A stretch of DNA of 64,000 bases from NCBI GenBank assembly GCA_038380435.1, contig JAWZYU010000001.1, positions 13,310,001-13,374,000 of the forward strand, in the 5' to 3' direction. A model generated the notes under the pieces. The model was not told the origin of the DNA. It saw only the letters and a program-made list of their open reading frames with translations, and searched no databases. The position numbers and the translations under genes are program-made. Shown one piece after another: positions 20,701-31,269 of this stretch (the stretch's first letter is position 1; every line of letters begins with the position of its first letter). Origin of the DNA: Ryuthela nishihirai (lineage: Eukaryota > Arthropoda > Arachnida > Araneae > Heptathelidae).

Positions 20701-21480
20701 AATTGGTTACATATTTGTTTCATATTATTTTTCATTCATTTTCATTTATTACTGGGGTCGAGGGGAGGGCATGTCCCTCTTTCCCTCATCTTCAGAATGT
20801 TAGTAACCGGATTGGAGATGAAAATAATATGAAACAAATACCCAACACGATTTTTCAAAAGAATTTTAAGACCACTGCAACGGAGTGGAAATTTCATACT
20901 GAAACACCAATTCAGTTATTTTCCATCTTTTATTTCTTTTCCGGTTCGATCCAGTTAATTGCTCTATATTATATTGCTAATATTTTTTTCTCTAGATCCG
21001 ACCTTTATAAAATTATTACATAGTTTTAAAGTACTTCTGGAATAGATTTCTGATACAATGAGCTTGCTAAATATTTAAATTTCTATAACCCTTTAAATAT
21101 TGAGTGAATTATGTGGAAAATATAGAATTAAAGAGTCACGTGTTATGATGACTAATTTATCTTCAATGAAACACTATACACTAAAATTTTACATTACCTA
21201 CGAATATGCTTTCCTTTCACATCATGAAATGCTCTTTCTAAATCGGCAATGGATATATTACTGCAAATGGCGACATTCCGAAAAGTTCCAACCCACTTTT
21301 CCTTCACCAATCCACTTTTTATTCGATATTAACCAAGGCCTATGGAAATATGTTATATATAACAGAAGTTTTGTGCGAACATGCCGAAAACGTGCTCCAA
21401 GAAAATTTTCTCATAAAGCTTAGGTAGTTAGTATTATTTATAGCACTCTAAAAATAAATAAAATATTAAATTATTAGAGC
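20700..21480. other. unassigned AT-rich stretch
   Basis: Plus-strand frames of 109 (20694-21023) and 107 codons (21100-21423) exist, but both are AT-driven, have no recognised domain and overlap repeat-like DNA. I do not call them genes. Confidence 0.3.
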
Positions 21481-21489
21481 AGCCTGTCA

Positions 21490-21645
21490 CAGAGATGTGA
21501 GAGAAGCCTGTTAGTACGCATAATACGCTCTGGAGAAGAACTGGGATGAAGGCGAAACATCAGTAGAAAGACAACACAGAAAAAGAAAGATCCATGCCTC
21601 ATCAGGGATTCGAACCCACGTCCCGTTGGTTATTAGCTATGCGCA
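21490..21645 (-). mobile_element. SINE-A-related tRNA-derived SINE
   Basis: On the minus strand: ACGTGGGTTCGAATCCCTGA (B box), then GAGGCATGGATC and GTTGTCTTTCTACTGATGT, parallel to the SINE-A body. The 3' part differs from SINE-A. Confidence 0.55.
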
Positions 21646-21780
21646 CTTCAGTAATAATGAAAATTCGAGGATGAAAGATATTATACCCTAATAAATGATT
21701 GTACGATGTGCAAATTCGTGTACCTCTGATTAGGAACCAAGTAAATAGTAAAGAGACAAAGTTATTTTACTCGCACTTGG

Positions 21781-22030
21781 GGTGGTTAAGTCTTAGATTT
21801 CTAGACCTCTAAGCTGCACCCTTTTGCACACAACAGGCTAAATGGCCAAGTCAAAAGGGCTTACAGAAAGTTGGTGTAGGAGATCCACTGGGCAGCTATT
21901 AGTAGGAGACAGATGGTAATCTCCCGTCAAGAGAATTCAGTGCATTCTTTTACTTATATAGGGTATGGCGTTTTACCCACAGGTTAATGTCCCATCTGAC
22001 GGACTGCAATCTTCAGAAGCCCAACGGGGG
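21781..22030 (-). mobile_element. SINE-B, older truncated copy
   Basis: Minus-strand SINE-B blocks (TTTGCACACAACAGGCTAAA, GGGTATGGCG, GTCCCATCTGACGGAC) with many changes and no head. Confidence 0.7.
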
Positions 22031-22136
22031 TTTACGGGGGTTAACGGAAGAAAATCTGAATGTAATCGATTTGGGAGTAGAAATTGGGAAAATAAAATAT
22101 TGGGTCTGGAGCTCTGTCAAATGGATCAACCTGCTC

Positions 22137-22161
22137 CCTCCACACATACACACACACACAG
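22137..22161. repeat. short (CA)n microsatellite
   Basis: Alternating CA, with one or two interruptions, between two SINE-B copies. Confidence 0.7.
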
Positions 22162-22183
22162 ATACCCCATGCTGTGAGGGGAG

Positions 22184-22573
22184 TGTTGGGTTGGGTTGTT
22201 TTACCTCTGAGCGGCACTTTTTTGCACACCATGGGCTAAATGGCCAGGTCACATGGACCCCGAAGACTCAGAGAAGGTTGGGGGAGGGGACCCACTGGAA
22301 CAGCTGTTGGGAGACAGATGGTAGCCTCCCGTCAAGGCCATCCAGCGTGTTCTTTAACGTGCACAGGGTATGGTTCTCCCACACACGGGGCCACGGCTTA
22401 ACGTCCCATCCGATGGACGGCGGCCTTTCCAAGCCCATCGGTGTCCCCTACTGACCGTGGGCAGGGCGGGGAATTTTGCGGAGATAAATCTCAACGCTGA
22501 GCCAGCTGGGACTCGAACCTGGGAACTACAGATTACGAGCCAGGCGCGCTACCGACTGAGCCACCCCCGCCCC
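22184..22573 (-). mobile_element. SINE-B, full-length
   Basis: Starts with the tail complement TTGGGTTGGGTTG and ends with the head complement (GGGACTCGAACCTGG, GAGCCACCCCCGCCCC). It is very close to the copies at 7948 and 55253, so it is young. The plus-strand frames of 155 and 75 codons are repeat translations. Confidence 0.9.
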
Positions 22574-22586
22574 GGAGGGGGGGGGG

Positions 22587-22777
22587 CAGAGCCGTAACTA
22601 GCTATATTTGTGCCAGAGGCAAGAATAGAAATTGTACCGCTATATAGTTTCATAGCAGTCTTTTTCTGAGCCTCCTCATCTTGTATTTTTCTGAACCCCC
22701 CATTTTTTTTTTGTGCGCTCCTCATCTTGTGCGCCCGAGGCTAATGCTTTACTTGGCTCACCGTTGTTACGGCCCTG
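22587..22777. mobile_element. candidate hAT-like MITE
   Basis: Begins CAGAGCCGTAACTAGC and ends GTTGTTACGGCCCTG, which in reverse complement is CAGGGCCGTAACAAC: 12-bp near-perfect inverted termini about 190 bases apart. I could not confirm an 8-bp duplication because the left flank is a G run. Confidence 0.5.
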
Positions 22778-23150
22778 GTATTTCTGGGGAGAGCTGAAAA
22801 GGTACCATATTGATTTTCATGTACCGTACACATTCTTTGGAATAATACTCTTTGAAAGATCGCTTCCAAGATGAGAAAAATCATACGCTGCCCTTTTCGG
22901 TAAGAATAATTTCTGTCAAAACACGAAGAACATATATCGCCTCTGGAGAATATAGGATGTTCCTTTTCAAAGAGAACGAAATTTATCGTTTTCCAAATTT
23001 GTACTCTTTAAGATATGTTAAATTGTACTCTTAAATTAATTTAATAGTTTGTTTCTTAATTAATTTGTACTCTTTAAGATATGTTTAAGAATATGTTTAT
23101 CCTAGATAAGTAATTGTCGTTAATACCTCGTGTAAAAAATATTAATATCT

Positions 23151-23325
23151 ATTGGGTTGTTCTACATCTTAGTGGCACTTATGTGACTTACACTTTGGGA
23201 ACATAATGGGCTAAATGACTTGGTCACAAGGACCCCAAGGGAGAGAAGGTTTGGGAAGGTGAACTGTTAGGAAAAGAATAGAAAGCCATCCAGCGTGTTC
23301 TTTAATGGGCACATGGTATGGCAGC
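23151..23325 (-). mobile_element. SINE-B, 3' half
   Basis: Minus-strand SINE-B end (TTGGGTTGTT, TAATGGGCTAAATGACTTGG, CCATCCAGCGTGTTCTTTAA), truncated inside the body. Confidence 0.7.
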
Positions 23326-23354
23326 TGACAAAAATGAAGTTGATATAGAAAGAG

Positions 23355-23732
23355 TTGAGTGGCTTTACCTCTGAGCGGTACTTTCTTTTGCACACAATGG
23401 GCTAAATGGCCAGGTGACAAGGATCCCGAAGACTCGGAGAAGGTTGGGGGAGGGAACCCAACCTTATCTCAGAGAGCTGTTGCGAGACAGATGAAATCCT
23501 GTCAAAGTCACTTGGCAGGTTCTTTAACGTGCACAGAGTATGGCCCTCCAGCACACGGTCCCACAGCTTAACGTCCCACCAGACGGACGGCGACCTTTCC
23601 CCGCTCATTGGTGTCCCTTACTGACCGAGGGCAGGGTGGGGAATTTTGAAGACATAAATCTCAACATTGGATCAGCTGGTACTCGAACTGCAGATTACGA
23701 GCCTGATGCACTCTGGCTGAGCTACCCCTGGG
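23355..23732 (-). mobile_element. SINE-B, nearly full-length, diverged
   Basis: Complete order from ACCTCTGAGCGG through CAGACGGACGGCGACC to the head complement (ACTCGAACTGCAGATTACGA). A small deletion in the B-box region distinguishes it. Confidence 0.8.
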
Positions 23733-24019
23733 ACATATGGGGAAAAAATCTACTAAACAAATTTAAAGCGTCATGATTCATTTTGCGTTGCGTTGATTAC
23801 TTCCTGGTCCTATTTAAGGGTACTCTTTTAAAGAAGATGCAAGGTCGGCGTCAAAACTAATTCGATGTGCAGCATGCTAAGATATGTAGTAAGCATTTTT
23901 GAGGAGCCTATTACGATCTTAAATTATGAACCAAACTCTCAGGACTGCCTGTTAAAGGTAAACTTAAAGGGATAAATATAGTCCATATATAAATGTGACG
24001 CACAAAAATTCAGTCTTGG

Positions 24020-24308
24020 TAGGAGGACACCGATGTAGGAGACACCGCCTCAGTAGGAGACACCGATGGACAAGTCCATCGGTGTCTCCTACTGAGGGTC
24101 GCCGTCCGTCAGATGGGACGTTAAGCCGTGCCCCGTGTGAAAGAACATGCTGGATGGCCTCGACGGGAGGCTACCATCTGTCTCCCAACAGTCGTTCCAG
24201 TGGGTCCCCTCCCCCAACCTTCTCTGAGCTTTCGGGGTCCTTGTGACCTGGCCATTTAGCCCGTGGTGTGCAAAAAAAAGTGCCACTCAGAGGTAAAACA
24301 ACCCAACA
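24020..24308 (+). mobile_element. SINE-B lacking its tRNA head, with a perfect palindrome at its 5' end
   Basis: From 24097 on it is ordinary SINE-B (GTCGCCGTCC, GATGGGACGTTAAGCC, up to AACCCAAC). The expected head is replaced by repeats of the GGAGACACCGATG block and a 23-bp perfect inverted repeat at 24049-24096. Confidence 0.8.
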
Positions 24309-24339
24309 ACTCATACTAATCTGTATATTAAAATTGGTC

Positions 24340-24617
24340 ATTGGGTAGTTTTATCACTGAACATCACTTTCTCCTTCTTTTGAAGACAATTGGATCAACG
24401 GCAGGTCTCAAGGACCCTCAAGCGCTCATCGAAGGTTGGGGAAGACGACCCACTGGACAACTGCTATGATTCAGATAGAAGCCACCCATCAAGGTGCACA
24501 GGATTATAGCTGTCTGTTACACACGGTGCCACAGCTTAACGTTCCATTCGATGGGCGACTGACTTTTCAAGCCCATCTGGGTCCCCTTTCTAACCCAGAG
24601 CAAAAATGGGGTTTAAA
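24340..24617 (-). mobile_element. SINE-B, old degenerate copy
   Basis: Blocks GGACCCTCAAGCGCTC, GAAGGTTGGGGAAG, CACAGCTTAACGTTCC and AAGCCCATCTGGGTCC follow SINE-B order on the minus strand. Confidence 0.65.
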
Positions 24618-24669
24618 GGAAGTATTGGCAGGGTTTTCCGATGATGGCACAGTATGGATATGGTAATGT

Positions 24670-25250
24670 GGACGCTGGCCTATTTGGAACCCTGTCCCTA
24701 CTCTTCTCAGGGGAAGGAGGGGGGGGGGGTGTGAGAAAAGCAACTTTTTCATTTTAAGGGATGAGGCAAATACTTTTCATGTTGTAAAAGTGCTAATAAA
24801 ATACTACTCTTTCCATTTCACAGTCATCCATTGTTTCCTTTACAATTTTTAAAGCGTGAAAAAGTAGGTAAATGAAAAACGTCTTCCATTTGAAAACGAG
24901 GTTCACCAGAGCAAATATGGATTCTTCTATTTAAAATATATAATTTCGCTTATTCATAATGTCGTGCCCGCATGCTTGCAATGCGAGCCCGATGTTCTCG
25001 TACAGCTTCTGCCTGGCACATCTCTCGGAATGGACTGTCCTATATGTCCCCATCCGTCTGTGAAGAAGCCTGTAGGGGCAAACCCAGTCACAGAGATAAT
25101 CGACTCGAAACTTCTTCTCTTCCTCCCGTTTTTACTCCTTCATCCCAACCATATTGATATCCTCCAAGCACTTTCTTATTATGCACACTGATGACCACCA
25201 ATGGTCTTTTACCACGAATTTAACTAGACCCCCCCCCCCCTCCCCAAGAG
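24670..25250. other. unassigned
   Basis: G run at 24717-24730 and C run near 25226-25240. The moderately GC-rich segment 24960-25190 has two overlapping short frames without recognised domains. Confidence 0.3.
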
Positions 25251-25900
25251 GGCATCGACACCGGACTTGGTGGCGGGCTTTGTTTGTTCTTGTAGTCTTC
25301 GAGCCAGTCCAGTAAACGTCACAGTGAGAGTGTGGAGGCCCCTAACAAAAGGACCATGGCCTAGCAAGGGATAAACTGATTTTGATGTCGTGGAGGTCGC
25401 ATGCCAAGACTTTTGTGCTGGCCTCGTCCTTTTGAGTAATGAGCATCAAATTGTCAGTGAACAGAAATATTGAAAAGAAAGACAACTGAATTAACTGAAC
25501 AGAGCGGTTGCCAGAGCTACCGAAAAAATCACAGCCACCCTGGTCAACGGGTGGTTTCGAAAGACGAGTCAGAAAACCTTTCACCTACTCCTTATTTTCC
25601 TAGTTTGCCCCCCAGTGCCCTAAACCTGTAACTTTAAGCATTGTTCTGTATCTAGCAGTGGGACCAGTGGGGCTCATTATAGCCTATGTTGTATTTGGCC
25701 AGTGACTGTACCCGGTGGGCAGTCATTGTATGTATATATAGTTTAAAGTGTAAATAAATGTAAATAGATGAAATAACTGGGTTTGTGTATTCGGCCACCT
25801 GAGCAAATCCTGACGAGGTAGGGACAGGTACCCTTCTGCAAACGCTCTCACATACATAGGAAACAATCCAGCCAGGACAGAGAAGGAGCCTGTCTAGTAA
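25250..25900 (+). mobile_element. probable LTR (solo or fragment) of a Ty3-type element
   Basis: A GC-richer block with TATA-like TGTATATATAG (about 25731), AATAAA at about 25754 and, at 25795-25900, the string of blocks CACCTGAGCAAATC, CTGACGAG, ACAGGTAC, CAGGACAGAGAAGGAGCC. The last part matches 47737-47806, just upstream of the gag relic (CACCTAAGGAAATC, CTGAAGAG, TCAGGTAC, CAGGCAGAGATGGAGCC). I read both as LTR 3' ends. The 5' border is not defined, and the 80-codon minus-strand frame inside is not credible as a gene. Confidence 0.45.
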
Positions 25901-25998
25901 ATTCGCTGGACAAAAGGTTTAAAAAAGAATAAGAATGAATAACTTTTTTTACCATTTGGATTTATTTATACAAGTATAAACGAGGCACTGCAATGTGA

Positions 25999-26271
25999 CA
26001 AAGCACCGAACTTCTGCTATTTCTGCTATTCACCGAACTTCTGCTAGTTACCTAGTTGCAGGGGTCGAGTGCTTTCAACTGCACTCAGCAGTCATCTTCA
26101 AGACATCGTACAGTTCCCTGGGAAGCGGATCGTTGGGGATAGATTAAGATAAGCGAAAGTAATACCTTTTTCTTGATGATATTTTCACTGACGAGAGTTC
26201 CGCAGTGGGAGGAAATTCCAGCATGCTTGCAGTGGAGCAAACTCACTGAATAGCAGAAGTTCGGTGCTTTG
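25999..26271. repeat. inverted repeat, ~23-bp arms
   Basis: CAAAGCACCGAACTTCTGCT at 25999 is matched by AGCAGAAGTTCGGTGCTTTG at about 26252-26271. A second partial copy of the left arm (CACCGAACTTCTGCTA) follows at about 26031. Non-coding, unknown family. Confidence 0.6.
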
Positions 26272-26410
26272 CCAGTAGCACTTGGATGTACACCAGACGA
26301 CAGTGGCATGCACTTCGTGACACTTGTGTCGTTAAAGCTGCCTAAATGGTATTTGCATTCTTGGGAAGTTCAAGGAATTTCGGATTTGCTCACCTCTGAT
26401 CGGACTCTGG

Positions 26411-26475
26411 TACAGTCGCTCAAAAAAGTATCCGAACACTATGGTTGATTACAGAATTCAGAAAAAAATATCTGA
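26411..26475 (+). mobile_element. left end of Tc1-type MITE, truncated
   Basis: TACAGTCGCTCAAAAAAGTA followed by ATGGTTGATTACAG and CAGAAAAAAATATCTG, as in the intact copy at 31800, then an abrupt change to the 26475-26583 palindrome. Confidence 0.75.
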
Positions 26476-26501
26476 AGCGTGTACAGCAACTGTACACTCT
26501 C

Positions 26502-26574
26502 CAGTTACCGTTCACAGCAAACTGGAGCGTGTGCAGTTACTGCACACGCTCCAGTTTGCTGTGAACGGTAACTG
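26502..26574. repeat. perfect 35-bp-arm palindrome with 3-nt loop
   Basis: The left arm 26502-26536 begins CAGTTACCGTTCACAGC and ends GTGTGCAG. The right arm 26540-26574 is its exact reverse complement. The loop is TTA. Confidence 0.9.
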
Positions 26575-26637
26575 CACACGCTCAATATTTCCGTGAGTGA
26601 GCCCACACGATCTAGTATCAAAATAATATGACCACCT

Positions 26638-26722
26638 ACAGTCGCTCAAAAAAGTATCCGAACACTATGGTTGATTACAAAATTCAGAAAAAATATCTGG
26701 CAACCTTCGTGTCACGTGACTT
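26638..26722 (+). mobile_element. second left end of Tc1-type MITE, truncated
   Basis: Again ACAGTCGCTCAAAAAAGTAT and ATGGTTGATTACA, same orientation as 26411, running to CGTGTCACGTGAC (the centre of the intact element) and then lost. Confidence 0.75.
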
Positions 26723-26899
26723 CGTGTCCCATGTGCCGGCCACTAACTTCAGAGGAGCAATGATGGGCAGTTGAAGTGTCGGATTACTCTTCTGCAGTTG
26801 GGAGGTGGGGTCGGCCAGTTGCCCAATAGTGCTGAAGAAAAAAATGTTTTCATGATGAACATTTAAAAGCGACGTCACTGTTAAATGTTTCAGCTTCAC

Positions 26900-27245
26900 C
26901 AAATTATTGAAGAAATATTTTTGTAAATTGAAATTCCCATGAAAAGTTCAGTTATACAAAAAATGGCACTGGAGGTAACAGTGACATAATTTGTTGTAAA
27001 AACGTCATTTACTTAAATAAATTTGAAGTAATTAAATTCATTTAATTATTCAATTAATTTTGAAAATGTTAGAATTAGTAGAACAGCGGATTTTCACAAC
27101 ATTAAAAGAATGTTATGAAAATTGAGAATTAGAAAGATTTGCGCGAGATCTTCAATTTATTTCTAGTGACATTTTTTCCGTAAAAACTTGTTTTCGCAGT
27201 TAAGGAGATTGAGGATGCTTCATTAAATGCACTAAACTATAAAGA
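26900..27245 (-). repeat. copy of the 2455-type inverted-repeat family
   Basis: On the minus strand: CTTAACTGCGAAAACAAG, TTGAAGATCTCGCGC and AATTCTCAATTTTCATAACA follow the family order. Borders unclear. Confidence 0.4.
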
Positions 27246-27252
27246 AAATTCT

Positions 27253-27612
27253 TTGGTGAAAGTTAGTGCCGAAATTTATAACGTAATCGTATATAATTAC
27301 ATAACAACATACAACATAATACATAACATAATGTTCATGTGTGAAAAATGTTTTCATAAACTTCAACAGATGTACAAACTTGAAAAATTCCCAACATCGA
27401 AAAGCATTTTTTCACAGAGTTTAAAAGAAATTGCCTCACAAGTTCAGCTTCCAAACTATCATAATATTAAGCAAAATCTAATGCGTCGTTTTATCGTGTT
27501 TCGTATTAGAATTTGGACAGTAGAGAGGAAGCGGCATTTAAAAAGGCAGAAACAAAATGAAAAATCAACCAAAAGTCAACCAATGAGATTGATTATTGTA
27601 AAAGTAAATTAA
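27253..27612 (+). CDS. unassigned frame, possible transposon-derived protein fragment
   Basis: A 119-codon frame that begins with a GTG-type position and has a better Met at about residue 26 (MFMCEKC). From there it holds a CxxC, a predicted helical middle (SQSLKEIASQVQLPN) and a strongly basic end (RRFIVFRIRIW, ERKRHLKRQKQNEK). The composition is less random than most AT frames here, and a zinc-binding knuckle followed by a basic C-terminus would fit a decayed transposase tail. I cannot name a family. The start, any upstream exons and expression are unknown, and it may be chance. No regulatory signals are evident. Confidence 0.2.
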   Translation: MVKVSAEIYNVIVYNYITTYNIIHNIMFMCEKCFHKLQQMYKLEKFPTSKSIFSQSLKEIASQVQLPNYHNIKQNLMRRFIVFRIRIWTVERKRHLKRQKQNEKSTKSQPMRLIIVKVN

Positions 27613-27619
27613 TTACCAA

Positions 27620-28625
27620 AACTGGAAAGGTGGAATTTTTCTCAAGTAATATATATATTTTAAATAGCATAGTGTAATAAGGGGAAAATTGATTTAAAAT
27701 GTTCTAGTTTTTTATATGTAGCATAATTTTGATAGATTTTAGAATATGTGAAAATGTTTATGAAGCTTGCTTATGCCAAAGATTATGCTACAAGTGTCCA
27801 ACTATTATTTTTGGAACAGAATTTTAGTATTAATTTTGTAAAGGCATAAATCATGCTGAAATAAAAAATTTTATCATATCTTTTCAGGAATTTTTGCTTT
27901 TTAATTAAAACTAATATCTGGGACTGAACGTATGAAGGAACAGTTTTTGCTTAAATTTCAAAATTAATGAATTGACGGAATTGTAATATAATCAATCAAT
28001 AAATATTATTGTAAAATACTGAGAAGAGAAAATATTTCCATTATTTTTAAGTAACAAAATCGTATTATAAAGTTGTTCCGTCCCCATGTATGAGTTGACG
28101 AGCTAGAAATCAGTCTGCTACACTAACTGATGCACTTGCAGAGCCCAAACATGGCGCCCATTCACTCTGTTTGCCAACCTCTCCATATATAGGACCACTA
28201 ACTTTGGTTACCATGGACCCTATGAGAGTTGCATATCTGGTCCTCCTTTATCTGTGGCATAGCGTAACTGGTGATGATACTCCATATTGAACCAATGGGC
28301 TATCAGTTGACCTTCATCTTTCTACCATGTGTCTATATTCCTTTACAATTTTGGGAATTAAAAGTTTCATTCTATTTTTCAACTGTTACTCTTAGGCACA
28401 GTGCTTATATATATATATCTTCTCACTCACATGAGGCAGAGCCAATAAGTTTCCAGGTTGTTCCTTACTTTATGGAAAACAGTATATTTCCTCGTTTAGC
28501 TAGAGGCTTTATCTAAACTAGAGCATGAAATTATTACTATGGAATACTGAAAAGCAAAAATCACCATTAAAATTTTATCGACCATTTTTTTTAAAACTTA
28601 GTTGTTTTTTCGTATATTTAAAAGA
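27620..28625. other. no gene seen
   Basis: AT-rich. 28080-28265 is more balanced in composition but has no recognisable motif. A short frame at 28271-28516 is not supported. Confidence 0.35.
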
Positions 28626-28628
28626 AAT

Positions 28629-28826
28629 AAATACCCCCTCAAGCAGCTGCTTGCCACATAGGTCTGACAGGGGCCTGTCAGTTTAATATGTCATAGTAGA
28701 AGTTCTGTGAGGATGGCGGGACCTGAGCAGAAAAACAGCACACACATCCATGCCTTACACTGGGTTCGAACCCAGGTCCCGTAGGTCAGTAGCCAAGCGT
28801 GCTAACCACTCGTCTACGGAACGGCA
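28629..28826 (-). mobile_element. SINE-A, minus copy 1 of a tandem pair
   Basis: Tail complement ATACCCCCTCAAGCAGCTGC, body, then GGGTTCGAACCCAGGTCCCG and AGCCAAGCGTGCTAACCACT (complement of the tRNA-like head). It lies 57 bases from a second copy in the same orientation. Confidence 0.88.
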
Positions 28827-28882
28827 TATATTTTTTAACGTAGCAATTAATATATCGAAATTATTTTAAAATAAAAAAATAA

Positions 28883-29063
28883 ATACCCCCTCAAGCAGCT
28901 GCTTGCCACAGAGGTCTGACAGGAGCCTGTCAGTTTATATGCCACAGTAGAAGATCTGAGAGGATGGCAGGACCTCAGCAGAAAAACGACACATACATCC
29001 ATGCCTTACCCGGGGCTCGAACCCAGGTCCCGTAGATCAATAGCCAAGCGCGCTAACCACTCG
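28883..29063 (-). mobile_element. SINE-A, minus copy 2 of a tandem pair
   Basis: Same order as 28629, with GGGGCTCGAACCCAGGTCCC, slightly shorter at the head end (stops after CTAACCACTCGG). Confidence 0.85.
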
Positions 29064-29069
29064 GAAGAG

Positions 29070-30340
29070 ATGTTGAAATCTTTTTAAAATTTCCTATATT
29101 ACTTTTACAGTAGCTGCCACTCCTCTAGCTATGCATCATTAGGTTTCAGAGATTTATGCACTGGAATTATTCTTTGAAAACTACTTTGGCATGGCAGCTG
29201 AATTTGCTGTGACTCACCAATGAACTGGTGCCAGCAAATCATTTTCTGTATGGGAGAGACATCATGTGAGCCTGATTCAATGTGACTCAGTTGTCTACAT
29301 TTCTTTTAGCCATTTGAAAGCCAGTCCGTATCTTTGCCGGCCGTCCTGCAAAACGACAGTCCGGCCGACTGCCGCCTCGACTCTCTCCTGCTTGTTTCCT
29401 TCCCCCCCCCCCGATCATAAGCAGCCGCTAATTGAACAAACCGTAACGCCACTCCTTGTGTTCGATCTTCAGGCAGAAATCTTCCCGTCTACCCTTCCCA
29501 TCCTTTTCGATATACAGAGAGCACAGAGAATAGCAATGTCACCTCCCTGTCTTCCAAACTGTTCTGATGTGTTCAATAGTTTTCTGTTTTAAAACCTTTG
29601 CTTGCTATGGTAGATCTCAGTGCTTATTTCAAAATTATCTTCATATTTAAATTATTATTTGACGAAATCAAATAAGTGATTATCGCTTGTTATGACTTTT
29701 AAAACGAAAAACAGGTTTATTAGAAGTTCAGATTCATAAATTATTTTTAGTCATTCTCATATGTCAGATTCTGAAACTATACTAGATAAATCTCAAAAAT
29801 ATATCCAAAGATTTTGGTAATTTAGTCAGTTACTGGTATATTCATGAACTACAATTTCAACGAGATAGTACGATTAAAATTATTTACCTTATTTATAATT
29901 TATTTGAAAATGTTATAATCATATGTACACCATTTTTTTAAATCAGTCATTTGTGACTAAATTTGAAAAATTATTTAAATATCTTATTCACAAAGAGTAA
30001 AAATATAATGCATTCGTTTCGAATTCCATAATAAAAAAATGCCTTGAAAAAAAGAATCGTAATTATCATTATTTTTCCTATTACCCTAAGCAACTGGAAA
30101 TGTACCAGGAAATCGTTTATGAAGGACTTAGAGATTAATATCGAGATGGGGATGGAAATAAAAATATAATATAACCCTACCTAAAATAAATAAATAATAT
30201 TAATGCTATGTATAATGACTTACAATGGAATAATAATAATAATAATAAACTTCTTAAAACTAATTAATACCCATGAGGTAGGGGGTAAGTGTGTAATCCT
30301 CCCCTTTCAGAAGGGTAACAGAAGCAAAATTAAGGGTATA
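29070..30340. other. unassigned; (TAA)n and C run
   Basis: 29266-29592 is open on the plus strand and GC-richer, but no domain is recognised in the 108 residues. A C run lies near 29402. 29600-30200 is AT-rich and featureless. A (AAT)n run is at 30228-30250. Confidence 0.3.
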
Positions 30341-30349
30341 AGAGATAAA

Positions 30350-30455
30350 AAAAAATAATGATAATTTTTTTTTACTTTATGCATTTTTAAAGATCTCTAA
30401 AACGGAGGGAGAAATTTCATACTGCAATGGAAATCGTAGATCGTATAATCATTCA
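30350..30455 (+). repeat. dispersed repeat, CGGAGGGAGAAA family
   Basis: TTTTTAAAGATCTCTAAAAC, GGAGGGAGAAATTTCATACT and GCAATGGAA match 32690-32990 in order. Confidence 0.45.
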
Positions 30456-30779
30456 TATTCGATGTACCGGGCAATAATTTTACCCCTAACCATCTTCATC
30501 ATAAAGATTTGGCATGAGTAAGAAAAAAATATATAAGTAAAAACCCTTAGGTGGGCCCCTAAGGGCAAACATAAGAAAAGCTAAAAATAGCAGTAAAATT
30601 GTATAAGAAACCAAAAACAGGTAGGTCTCCTCAGAGAACGCTACCGTTTTAGGCCTCTTGTATTTGTTCAAAACAGTATGATCGTAAAGAATCAGAGAAG
30701 AAATAATCTCATTGGGATTATTACTTACAGCCTCAAAAAAACTTTTTGAGGTGCGTTTTATATGTGTGTATATATATAT

Positions 30780-31262
30780 GGTCTTACGGAGGTCTTACCA
30801 GGTCTTTACGGAGTTGTCTGTTAGTGACAAACCAGGGGACATCGACCGCAGTTCTCAAAATCTTGGTCTGTACGAATATTGGTGGGTGTAGTATTCGCCC
30901 ATATGGGTGAAGCATAGGGAATTACTGGTCTGATGATCATATCACAGAGTTAAAGCTTATGATCAATCATTAAAATGGAATTTCTCCTAAGGAGTTGGCC
31001 TATCTGGTCCCTCAATGAATTGACTTTGGAGATTATATTATTTATGTGATAGTCCCTCTTTAACCTCTTATGTATAACAACCCCAAGATATTTGACTGAA
31101 TCACTCCAGTCAATGGGAATATCTTGTAAATGGAGGCAAGTGGGATTCATAATACGCTTTCTAGTAAAAAAGATGGCAGAACTCTTGTCAGAGTTAATCT
31201 TTATGTTCCATTTTTCGTACCACGTGCCCAGCTCGGTCAAGCTATGCTGCAGCCTCTTCACA
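30780..31262 (-). pseudogene. jockey-like LINE reverse transcriptase, C-terminal fragment
   Basis: The minus-strand frame 31261-30950 reads KRLQHSLTELGTWYEKWNIK, INSDKSSAIFFTRKR, IDWSDSVKYLGVVI and ISKVNSL...LLRR. After a stop it continues to WFVTNRQLRKDL near 30820. The order 'W...W.M.IN..KS..I.FT...SVKYLGV.....H' followed by 'PW.V.N..L..DL' is the thumb and C-terminal part of jockey/R1-type polymerases. It is 5'-truncated at about 31262 and interrupted by stops. The plus-strand 146-codon frame (31092-31532) is a shadow. Confidence 0.7.
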
Positions 31263-31269
31263 TCGCTTT

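Noticed and set aside
20694..21023. 109-codon ORF with hydrophobic stretches resembling a membrane protein
   Set aside because: Phe/Ile/Tyr-rich content follows from AT-rich DNA; no start context, domain or signal supports it.
21987..22454. 155-codon plus-strand ORF
   Set aside because: Runs through an old SINE-B end, a CA microsatellite and a young SINE-B; a chance join of repeats.
29266..29592. 108-codon GC-richer ORF
   Set aside because: A C run and low-complexity Ser/Pro content explain it; no domain and no splice context. Left as unassigned.
30950..31261. Domesticated host reverse-transcriptase gene
   Set aside because: Although 103 codons are open, the frame is 5'-truncated and stops before the conserved C-terminal block, as in dead LINE copies.
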